From assembly GCA_007844125.1 (NCBI GenBank), contig CM017565.1, positions 12,576,618 to 12,640,617 on the forward strand: DNA of 64,000 bases. The letters are read 5' to 3'. Position 1 is the first letter of the stretch. Each line of letters begins with the position of its first letter. Below, in pieces: positions 1-8,688 of the stretch. Both the position numbers and the translations under genes were made by a program. The notes below the pieces were generated by a model, which searched no databases, was not told the DNA's origin, and saw nothing but the letters and a program-made list of their open reading frames with translations. The DNA is from Sinonovacula constricta (lineage: Eukaryota; Mollusca; Bivalvia; Cardiida; Solecurtidae).

Positions 1-1185
1 ACTTCGCAGTATTAGAAATGTGCTAAAGCTTATATAAAATAATATGCTGATTAACAGCCATTGTTTGAAGCTATTACTTATCCATTTTGATTAAGGATTA
101 TTATCTTTAGTTCGGCTTTATTAAGAAGAGATATCGCTACAATTATGTAGACAATTAACAGGTTTGTCCGCAATGTACGCATGTTTTCTTTGATCAGATA
201 TATGTTTGATTTATTCAATTTATTGCGAATTAAAATTACCAAATGTTTTTTATTGTTTGTATTTCATTCATTATTAAAATGATGAATTGCCTATGCCTAT
301 GGAAATGATGATTTAATTATTTCCTTTGAAATGTCAATTTAATTATGTCAATGGAAACGTTAGTAACCCGGCACACATCCGACTGCAACATCAGAATTAA
401 CTAAGATTTATATCCGGATATCCGTTCGGATCATTCGTATTAGTATCCTTTGACATCCCTAATTAAAATACACACACACAGATTGGTGGGTACGTTTTAG
501 GACTCAAATGGCACCAAAATCGTTATGGAGATGTTGGGGGGTTTCAGTTAAGTAAGACCATACTGCAGACATCTTCATAATAGTCTCAGAACTGATACCA
601 TATTACGTTTTCATAGTACTTCACTCCATTTGACATTGGGTATTGAGTTACGAGGGTCAGAACTACCTCCACAAAATAGAATATAAGTTGAGACTTATAG
701 TTTCCATGTGATGTAAGGGGCACTGATAAGACAGTTAACGGCAGCCATCTTTGATGGCAGAAGCTAATGCAGGCCGAAATCTGAAAATATGTGCTGTATT
801 GAACTTACCACTGTGTTTTTATTTTTCAGTCTATTTTACTGAATTTTTTAGCAAATTTAACAGCTTTTATGTCTATTATGAGGTAATTTTAATATCAAAA
901 GTATATTTTGATAGTTTAAAAGGTAGAAAAAATACAACCAAAAAGGATACACTTTTCATTTTGTTTAAGTAAGGATAAGCTAATCATTTTATTTATTGCT
1001 GTGTACTAATTCTTTGTGCATTCATCAATTTAAAAAAATATAGTATTCTAAAAATATGAATTGTAAGATTTTTCCAATGGTGTTTAGCTTTTAATTTTTG
1101 GACCATAAATGAAGAAATGACAAGAAAATAAAATTTACGCTTTCATACAATTCATCTGAAAAACCCTTGAAGTTGCCAGAATGCT
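1..1185. other. Non-coding left flank
   Basis: No exon could be supported here. The stretch is AT-rich with a short CA run near 470-480. Positions 581-665 match 3848-3926 as a diverged direct repeat. Short open frames such as the one at 751-972 are AT-rich, lack splice context and resemble no protein I know. Confidence 0.5.
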
Positions 1186-1265
1186 GGACAACTCGCGCCA
1201 AACCAACTCGCGCCAGGTAAAACTCGCTCCAATATTGGTCAACTCGTGCCACATATAGACTTACA
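1186..1265 (+). repeat. Left terminal inverted repeat of the MITE-like element
   Basis: It matches the reverse complement of 2123-2202 with a few substitutions, and contains repeated CTCGCGCCA-like motifs. Confidence 0.7.
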
Positions 1266-2122
1266 GTATACAATAGACTGCAACTTACCGATAATCGCGC
1301 TTACCTTATTACATAAACTGTATAACAATACACTATTTCATATTATTTCTATGTGTTGGTTTTTCAGGTCAGGTGCCAGATAACAACTGTACGAGTCACA
1401 CTTTTTTATCATGTACGCGCGGGATGTGCATTGTATATTGCTTGAAATAAAAAAATAAAAATGATTTGGTTTTAGCTCTTTATTGATGACAATATTATTT
1501 TGTTACCAATAGAAAATGTTTCGGAAAAAATGTTTGATTAAATTCTAAAGAACCACACGAAGCTATAGTGTATAGATAATGAGTATGAACGCATGAATAA
1601 TTAAAGAAATGATAATATGACTACCTGCACCAGAAAATGTACTTTGGATAAATAAACATCAATATAATATGTAATCGATAAATTTATCTAATTTATTTGT
1701 ATTCCAAAACATGATTTTTATTGGACTACAATAATTGGCAATCGGTATGTGAGGCGTTACTTAAATTGATTAAATCAATTGACAATTAGGCAATTCTGTA
1801 TGTGAGATGTGACTTTAATTGTCCAATCAAAATGACTGGCAATAAGGTAATTAATTAATCCAAACCAACTAATTTGCAATTGTTAAAAAAGTTCAGCAAA
1901 CAACTCACATTCCTTGCGTGAGTAAATGTCAACGCTACTATAATAGTGTTGTTATTTAATTGCAACAATAAATCATTTAATCATTAATATTATCTTACTT
2001 ATATTATCTCCAAAAATACTAGGCCTACACAGACACATCCAAGTCAAAAAATGTGAAAAACAACGATTATCGCCATCGCCCTTACATTGTTCACACCTAC
2101 AGGTCTCTCACTACATGTACCA

Positions 2123-2202
2123 TATAAGACTATATGTGGCGTGAGTTGACCAATTTTGGTGCGAGTTTTACCTGGCGCGAGTTGTTTTGGCGCGAGTTGT
2201 CC
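2123..2202 (-). repeat. Right terminal inverted repeat of the MITE-like element
   Basis: This is the inverted partner of 1186-1265. It ends with TGGCGCGAGTTGTCC on the plus strand. Confidence 0.7.
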
Positions 2203-2244
2203 TGTCACCAAGTTGCCATCATAGATGGCTGCCAAGTTATGGGC

Positions 2245-2478
2245 TGTAGTGACTGTAGTGCATAAAGGCACTTCCAACAGCCTTGCTGTTGGGTTAACCC
2301 TTTAGCGACGTGGTTGAGTGCCTGGACTACTGATCTGGGGGACCGGGTTCGAATCCCCGTTAGGGCCAGGATTATTGTCTCCTCTAAGATTTACTTTAAT
2401 GGTGTCAGAAGTAAACGGAAGCCTGGTGTGGCTGTCCTGAGATGGGCTTGGGCCCAGAAAAAAGTAAAGGGGGAGGAG
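2245..2478 (+). mobile_element. tRNA-derived SINE, copy 1
   Basis: Positions 2303-2313 (TAGCGACGTGG) resemble an RNA polymerase III A box, and 2346-2356 (GGTTCGAATCC) is a perfect B box. The stretch around them has tRNA-like spacing and a tRNA-like 3' segment (GTTAGGGCCA). A non-tRNA body follows and ends in an A- and G-rich tail. The acceptor and T stems do not pair perfectly, so this is a SINE head and not a functional tRNA gene. The whole 234-bp unit repeats immediately downstream. Confidence 0.7.
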
Positions 2479-2640
2479 TGTAGTGACTGTAGTGCATAAA
2501 GGCACTTCCAACAGCCTTGCTGTTGGGTTAACCCTTTAGCGACGTGGTTGAGTGCCTGGACTACTGATCTGGTGGACCGGGTTCGAATCCCCGTTAGGGC
2601 CAGGATTATTGTCTCCTCTGAGATTTACTTTAGGGCTCTT
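2479..2640 (+). mobile_element. tRNA-derived SINE, copy 2 (truncated)
   Basis: This is a near-identical tandem second copy starting exactly where copy 1 ends. It has an A box at 2537-2547 and a B box at 2580-2590. Similarity stops shortly after CTCTGAGATTTACTTTA, so most of the SINE body is missing. Open frames here on either strand are by-products of the repeat. Confidence 0.65.
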
Positions 2641-2868
2641 CACTGATGTGGAAACTATCTACTGCCACAGGATGGTTTGTTAACAATATCATGTAACTCC
2701 TGCCTGAGAATTGAAAAAGTGCAATACTGTAAACAAGCATATTTCTTTTATGATAACATGATCATGAAATTCAGTGATTTTCCGAATTATCCGAAAGTAT
2801 GTACCTTCCGAAATCTATGACTGCAAGGTCGTCAGCGCCGGTCTCTCTTACATGTAAACGTGACTTAC

Positions 2869-2994
2869 CATCATAAGCCGTGTATCGAGTCTCATCTTCT
2901 GCTGTCGAACTTTGATAACTCTTTCCCCATCTCTTGTTCCCTCCTTTATGACTTGACCAACGCCTATAAACTGTCTTAGGCGCTGTTTGCTCAT
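2869..2994 (-). CDS. First coding exon of an unrecognised small gene, divergent from UQCC2
   Basis: Reading leftward, ATG at 2994-2992 opens 42 codons, starting MSKQRLRQFIGVGQ and ending RLMM. The exon stops at a strong donor (ATG|GTAAGT) in phase 0. An in-frame TAA lies directly upstream of the ATG, so the start cannot move 5' in this exon. The peptide is basic and soluble; I do not recognise the family. The next exon was not found with confidence. One acceptor near 2720 would add only four residues before a stop. The start lies close to the probable first exon of UQCC2, implying a shared divergent promoter. A second frame is also open here, so coding status rests mainly on the donor and the ATG context. 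Confidence 0.4.
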
Positions 2995-3060
2995 GTTTTA
3001 TTTCTGTCAAGCGCAATGTCGTAACTCTGCCTAACGTGTGAAACTAACGCTCACTACAAT
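2995..3060. promoter_or_regulatory. Probable divergent promoter
   Basis: Two oppositely oriented first exons seem to flank this interval: the minus-strand exon 2869-2994 and a plus-strand exon ending at the donor at 3156. No TATA box is evident. Exact start sites cannot be read from the sequence. Confidence 0.35.
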
Positions 3061-3156
3061 GACCTTGACCCTGTCAACATGTGTTTTGTAACATGTGCAA
3101 ACTATGTTTACGGACAAAAAATGTATTTGTAATAACATTCAGCGCAAACTCCAAAG
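3060..3156 (+). other. UQCC2: Probable untranslated first exon of UQCC2
   Basis: A consensus donor (CCAAAG|GTAAGT, boundary at 3156) precedes an AT-rich intron that ends in a long T tract and AG at 4101-4102. The 5' limit given is approximate. A tiny upstream frame (ATG TAT TTG TAA at 3121-3132) would lie in the 5' UTR and could dampen translation; this is inference. Confidence 0.45.
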
Positions 3157-4102
3157 GTAAGTATTCTTACGTTTAAATCCATTTGTATCTTAGAGATGCA
3201 TTATTTAAAATTGACGGTTTATAGCACAATATTGAATGGTACGATCCCATGATCGTCAATTTATGCTCGAAATTAACTGCCAGTACCATAGACATTACCA
3301 CAGGTGCCTGACAGACATTTTCATTGTCTATCTGTATATAGTTCAGCAGGATTCATAGAGCCGAGGATGACCATTCAACAATAAAATGATCCATATAATG
3401 GTAGAAGGTGTATTCATTCATAATTTCAAATAAACTTTGTAAATATACTGTATATATTAATACTGGTTCTACCGAAACAAAGGTCTGGCATCTTCCTCCA
3501 AAAATGGTTAGTTTGATGTCGCCAATTTGACCATAATCGAGTCGTTGTGAAACAAACAAACACTACACGAAAAATTAGTTGTGGATAAACGTTGCATGAA
3601 TTTAAGCCAATTTTGCTAACTAGGTTAATAAGGAAACATGACAAAGTCCTTTTAGCATTGCCACATATATACCAAAATTTAAAAGGGATAGAACAAAGCT
3701 ATTCACATGCAAGCCAAATGTAAAAAACGTGAGAACAAATCTGTGACGAGTCACTGAACAAAGTAAGCAAACGCAACAGTTAGCACCTTGGTACTGTCAA
3801 TCAACAAAAGGGACTGACTGGGGTGCTTAAACCATGAACAATGAATTTAGTCTCAGACCTGATACCAAATAAAATTTCCATAGTATTTCACTAACATAGG
3901 GTATAGAGTTATGACAGTCAGACCTACAATAAAGGCAGTTATTGAAAACTAAGATAAAAATAACTAAAAGCAGCAATAATACAATATTGTCATATTCGAG
4001 AACCAAATTCTTATCACCAAGATAAATTTATTAACTTTTGACCACATTGACTAATATTAAAAAAGTCTGGCTACTGAAAGTAATCAATATTTTTTTTTAT
4101 AG
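3157..4102 (+). other. Probable intron 1 of UQCC2
   Basis: The stretch is AT-rich and bounded by GTAAGT and a T9-ATAG acceptor. Positions 3848-3926 are a diverged direct copy of 581-665. No coding sequence is visible on either strand. Confidence 0.45.
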
Positions 4103-4127
4103 GTAATAAGAGAAGTACTAATAAAAG

Positions 4128-4496
4128 ATGTCTGGCAGATACCGAAGCTTTCTCCGAATCTGTGAGAGATGGCCTTTAGATCCAGCCAAAGGAGAGAGGC
4201 GTGATCTTGGAGTTGTCCTACGGAAACGCATCAGTGAGGCCTTTAAGCAAGGAGAAAATACTAACATTGAAAACAGTGCTGATTGTGATAGAATATTGGC
4301 CAGTCTGGATGCATTGTGCTCTGACAAACACAGGAAGCAGTATCAGAGGAACTTTACAGATGTGGGAGCTTTAGGACTGGATCTAGACACTGTCAAGGCA
4401 TCATTGACTGAACAAGCAGTGGAAGAGTACAAAGAACAAAACAAAACTTTCCTTCAAAAATGGAAAAAGAAAAATGACAATCCAAAAGAGGGTTGA
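4128..4496 (+). CDS. UQCC2: Ubiquinol-cytochrome c reductase complex assembly factor 2
   Basis: This 122-residue protein is recognisable as UQCC2 (also called MNF1). That mitochondrial factor binds newly made cytochrome b with UQCC1 during early assembly of respiratory complex III. The N-terminus (RYRSFLRICERWPLD) and the following LGVVLRKRISEAFKQGENT segment carry the family's conserved pattern, and length matches the human protein (126 residues). There is no classical presequence; the charged, helical N-terminus resembles that of other family members. The whole coding region lies in one exon, whereas I recall vertebrate genes being split, so introns may have been lost. ATG 4128 follows a T-rich acceptor at 4102 and an A-rich leader. 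The C-terminus is Lys-rich, as is usual. Overall identification is confident; the intron history is inference. Confidence 0.88.
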   Translation: MSGRYRSFLRICERWPLDPAKGERRDLGVVLRKRISEAFKQGENTNIENSADCDRILASLDALCSDKHRKQYQRNFTDVGALGLDLDTVKASLTEQAVEEYKEQNKTFLQKWKKKNDNPKEG

Positions 4497-4530
4497 TTTT
4501 GTTGGCATTTAATTGAAAATTTATATAAAC

Positions 4531-4536
4531 AATAAA
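4531..4536 (+). terminator. Polyadenylation signal of UQCC2
   Basis: AATAAA lies 35 bp after the stop codon. A second AATAAA is at 4556-4561. Confidence 0.6.
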
Positions 4537-4561
4537 AAGTATAAAATTGAATATTAATAAA

Positions 4562-5280
4562 AACAGTAAAAGCTTGAGCTAAGAGAAAATGTTTTTCATG
4601 TGTCAATGGCAGCAGTATTTAACAAACTAGCCTTCTCAATGAGTATAAACTACAGATGTGAAAGAAAGTTAAAATATTTGATTCAATATCTGTATTTGCT
4701 GTTGTTATATGAAGCATAAATAAAAAAAAGTCAAATAATTGGCTTTGGGATCTAATGTTAAAATTTCCTGTTATCTAGTACAGGAAATCGATTACAAATA
4801 TAATTTTAAATATTCATTGTTAGCATATGTACCGGTACTTGGAATGTTTTTATATTTTATAGATAATTGTTAAACTTTTTTTGCATGCTAAAAACAAACA
4901 ATTAAGGTAGGGCATGTGTAGTTTGCAGAAATTGAAAATCAATGTTTCGTTATTTTTATGTCTTCAAACAAAACAAAAATTATCAAAAATCACCATCAGT
5001 CTTTAACTTATGAACATTTTTCTTATTGAAAACGCGGACATAAAAAAAGTTCTTTTTAGAGAAAGAGGTAAAACTGTTAGTATTGGCTCATATCTTCTTT
5101 ACAAAGGTGTTATATATTTGTGTATTTGATGCACACTAATTGCACTGATACTGATGCTTTTCACTTAAGACAATGGAAAAATAAACAAAATTTTTACCAT
5201 TACATCTATAATATCTCAAATGTATTCGAATCTACTAACTTTCTTGCATTACAATCCAAATGGGTTTATTCTTTAAAGTG
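4562..5280. other. Intergenic, AT-rich
   Basis: Nothing coding is visible. The stretch runs from the UQCC2 3' end to the target duplication of the next transposon. Confidence 0.5.
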
Positions 5281-5289
5281 CTTATAATG
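5281..5289 (+). repeat. Target-site duplication, left copy
   Basis: CTTATAATG, identical to 7798-7806. Confidence 0.8.
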
Positions 5290-7797
5290 GGCTCAGCCAC
5301 TATTCGACCCTACGACTATTCGACCCCCTGTAAAATGTTAGCGGAATAGTATTTTATCTTTGCATTTTATTAGTATCATTATTGAGTGTATCTATGATAC
5401 AATAGTAACTTGTGGCTTAAGGTTTTAATGGGGTTGAGTTAGAAGGCTCGTGAAAGGAAGAAATAGATTGATATTTGTAACACTCTTTTTAATTAATCAT
5501 AGGCATAGACTGTATTAGGTTTATATTCCGTCTTTCTTGTTTTTCCCCATTTTTTTCTCTTTTTAGGCATTTTTCAATATGCATTTGAATAATATATTTA
5601 TTAATAATTTAAACAAGTCGTGAGTAGCAACGAACGTTTAAGAACAGTACGAAATGATTATGTAAGTTTATAGTTTATAATAAATAAGCATTTTTAACGG
5701 AAATGAATCCAGTAGACAATCCAGTGCCGAACTATTCCCCGTACCCTGGTCAATATGTTCAATTACCGCCAGCACTCCACCAGTTTGCAGGCCAAACACA
5801 AATGCCACAGTGGGCATCAGACAGGATGAAGGAATTACAGTCCATCAAAGAAATGGTAAACAAAATAGACAAAATGGAAAAAATTGTAAACCTTATTGAC
5901 AAACGTTTAAATGAGCTTGACAACAAAATAGACAAAACTGCGAGAATGGTATTATTACCAACGACAACCTACAAGTATTTCTACTTTTTGCGGATGATGT
6001 GGCATTATTTGCCCGAGATCCACTAAATTTCCAATATATAAGAGTAAGTTAACAAACCAATATATTCTTATTATACACAGATTATTAGACGGACAGACAA
6101 TACATTTATTACGTGTCGGGTACAACGTTGTACAACATGAGGAAAATTATATCATTCCAATATTGATACTAGCTGTTAGTTCCGGTTCATAAAGAATAAG
6201 TTAAAATGAGTTAAGAAAGGACATAGTAAAGAGCAGACATGCAAACATTGAGGAGACGAAAGAAGTAACAGACCCCAGAGAGAGGAGGGGGAACACATTG
6301 TTTTTAGACAGCGTAAATGAGGTGTTAGTAACAATAGGCATTCAATATACGTGAAAGTAGATGAGGTGTTAGTGTCAACAGACAATCAATACACACGGTG
6401 AGAATAAAACGGTACAATGCTTCAATTATGAAAAGACAGAAATTTTAAGCAAAAGTTAGGACAAGATTGTGTAATATAAATAAATGTAATATAAAGAAAA
6501 GTGGAAAAGTTTGAGTTTGCTTAGAAATAGATGCATGGTGGAGGAAGGAGAATAAGTTTTTTAGGGTAAAGACGAAGAGAAGTTACAATAGCACTTGCAG
6601 TGGGTCAGTACTAATTGCATTAATATGATATTTATGTTATGGCAATGAACAAGTGAGTTTGTGCCAATAAAATATTAAATCAAATTGAATTGATGGTACA
6701 ATGCAATACATTTAAGTTAATTTATACTCTTCTTGAAATTGCTATTTTAGTATGTTCGATACAAACATAATGACTGTATTTAATTTACTGCTTATTTGTT
6801 TGAATGAGATTTATACATGTAAACATAAATATTTTTTAATCAAGTAAAGTAGGGTTACAGGTGAGAAAACCAATCAACGACAACAACCAATACTTCAACA
6901 ATTGGTTTTTGTTTGATGACTTAATTATCCAATTTCATTAACCATGTATAGTAAACTGTGCAATCATTATTTGTTTCAAATTGTGGTAACAACACTTTAA
7001 TTAGTTATTTGACGCTAGAAAAAAATACTTTATTACTTTAATTGAACAACACCAGATTTATCTTGTACTGTCTCATGTACATCATATATACATGTATTCA
7101 CTTCCTTCCTTCCCTCCCTCCTCCGCCTCATTATTTTCCTCTCTGTCTTTTTTTCTCTCTTTTGCCTCTCTCGCTCCCATCACTCATTTCACTGTTTTGT
7201 ACTACGTCACCCCAACCACCGTAACCTCTTGTTACTTCTCCTGCCTCTTTATTCTATACAGTTCTCCATGTAGTATACGTGGTATACCTAAAGGAATAAA
7301 GATTTGTTCTGTTCAGTCCAGTTGTTCCATTTTATCGCACTTTGATAATATTTACGTCATCCTAAGATTTCATTTACATAATTCTATTCTAAATTATATT
7401 CTAAATAAATATAACACACAATTAAAAAGTATCTAAATATGATTCTATACAAAGATCATTGTGTCACACAGATAAAATTTCATATTGCTGCCAACGTTGT
7501 TGTTTTTCAAGTAATTCGGGTATTGTGTTTTATATTATCAATAAAGATGGAAGAAATGAAAAAGAAAAATTTAATCCTACATATATATTTATTGTTATCA
7601 TAACAAAGTAAAAAAACATATCATATAAAACAGAAAAAAACATTAAACAACATAACTGCTCTGTTCTAAACAGCATACAGCCAGCCATATAACTATATTG
7701 GGGTCGAATAGTCGCCTTAATTTTTTCAGCTGGTGTCGAATAGACGAGGGGCTGAAGTGTCGCCTGGAACAGGTAAGGGTTGAATAGTCGCGTACCC
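5290..7797. mobile_element. 2.5-kb DNA transposon with 9-bp target duplication (Mutator-like), non-autonomous
   Basis: Exact 9-bp direct repeats (CTTATAATG) flank the element. Its ends are imperfect inverted repeats: GGCTCAGCCACTATTCGACCC on the left against GGGTACGCGACTATTCAACCC on the right, read inward, 16 of 21 matching. A second CGACTATTCGACCCC block recurs inside both ends. The 9-bp duplication fits Mutator-like elements, but no transposase is present. The interior holds a decayed LINE fragment (5703-6045) and a pyrimidine-rich tract at about 7099-7180. No gene on either strand is otherwise supported. Confidence 0.8.
5703..6045 (+). pseudogene. Collapsed non-LTR retrotransposon fragment (ORF1-like start joined to RT fragment)
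   Basis: From 5703 a frame encodes a Pro-rich start (MNPVDNPVPNYSPYPGQ) and a Lys/Asp-rich coiled coil with regular heptads (about residues 45-80), typical of LINE ORF1-like proteins. At about 5945 a different frame carries NDNLQVFLLFADDVALFARD, a reverse-transcriptase palm motif with the FADD core, ending at a TAA near 6045. The two segments are in different frames and most of the RT is missing. This is best read as an internally deleted, dead element. It lies wholly inside the 5290-7797 transposon, so it inserted there or was captured. Confidence 0.65.
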
Positions 7798-7806
7798 CTT
7801 ATAATG
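7798..7806 (+). repeat. Target-site duplication, right copy
   Basis: CTTATAATG, identical to 5281-5289. Confidence 0.8.
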
Positions 7807-8688
7807 TTTGTTATTGATTAGTCTATTCAAATGAGCCAGGTAGCAACGCCAGGCAATCTGTACGGAGTTGATTGGATTGTGACATCATCATTAAACTGCC
7901 AACACATGATGTCTCTGTGTAATGTTTTAATCTCATTATTGGTGTGTAGGAGATTGTCACTTGTCAAGCAATTATTAATTCCCTTGTATGGATTTGTATA
8001 ATAAAAAGACGCTTGATTTTTATTTACTGTATTGATATAACTTAAGACATCTAAAATGTGTAGAACCAAATGGCATTTGTAACTGATGACTGTTCAGTCA
8101 AACACTATAGATAGTAACAAAGGAGATAGAAGAAATGAACTTTTTTACCATATAATAACCCAAATTTCACTCTGTAGCAGTAAGCAGCACATTAGATCTA
8201 CTTCGAAATTTTGCATTAAATCTGTCAGAAATCAGGATATCATCAATCCACGTCCCCAGGAATTATTTTGGAAGATTTTGCAGTGCTTGCTTGGTTGACA
8301 TCTCTCTGTTCAACGTTACGCGTTTTACGCATGCGTCATTATGAAGTAATTACATTATGAAGCAATTACAGATGTCTTGCGTATTTTATGACATCCACCT
8401 TGAAGAATGCGAAGTCTCGAATCATCAACATTCGTTGGTGTCCGTTACCTTTCGGAATATTCCGGCAAGTCGTTTGTCTTCGCATGTCTTCTTCGCATGT
8501 CTTTAATACCGGAGAACAACGATTTTTTACGATTGGTTGTTAAATAACGATCGGAAAATGCCGAATTGCCTGCATCCACTGAGTAGTCTCCCTTATATGT
8601 CACAAAAGTAAATAGATTCAGGGACGTGATTTTCTGAACGTAAACTAGTCAGTTCATTTTCTACCGAGTTCGTCGATCCTGCAGCAGA
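7807..8688 (+). promoter_or_regulatory. Upstream region and 5' UTR of the SLC10-family gene
   Basis: No exon is evident in 7807-8280. From about 8300 the sequence is richer in CpG than its surroundings and includes ACGCATGCGTCA at about 8328-8339, which overlaps NRF1-like and CRE-like patterns. There is no clear TATA box. The transcription start cannot be placed from sequence. Confidence 0.35.

Larger units (their letters stand above)
1186..2202. mobile_element. Non-autonomous DNA element with long terminal inverted repeats
   Basis: The two ends are inverted copies of each other over about 80 bp (about 1186-1265 and 2123-2202). Both start GGACAACTCGCGCCA when read inward and contain further CTCGCGCCA-like repeats, then a shared CACATATAG block. 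The roughly 850 bp between them is AT-rich with no coding capacity, so this is a MITE-like, non-autonomous element. A 9-bp direct repeat AAGTTGCCA flanks it, but 7 bp outside each end (about 1171 and 2210). It is therefore uncertain whether that repeat is the target duplication. Long arms and a 9-bp repeat would fit a Mutator-like element; this is inference. Confidence 0.7.

Noticed and set aside
735..765. Minus-strand ATG with good context (AAGATGGCTGCC)
   Set aside because: Only 16 codons before a stop and no donor; a chance or SINE-related match.
2303..2366. Functional tRNA gene
   Set aside because: The A and B boxes are present but the acceptor and T stems mismatch, and the sequence is part of a duplicated SINE.
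2044..2511. Short minus-strand frames sharing the start MEVPLCTTVTT
   Set aside because: They share a start only because the SINE is duplicated; they are antisense to it.
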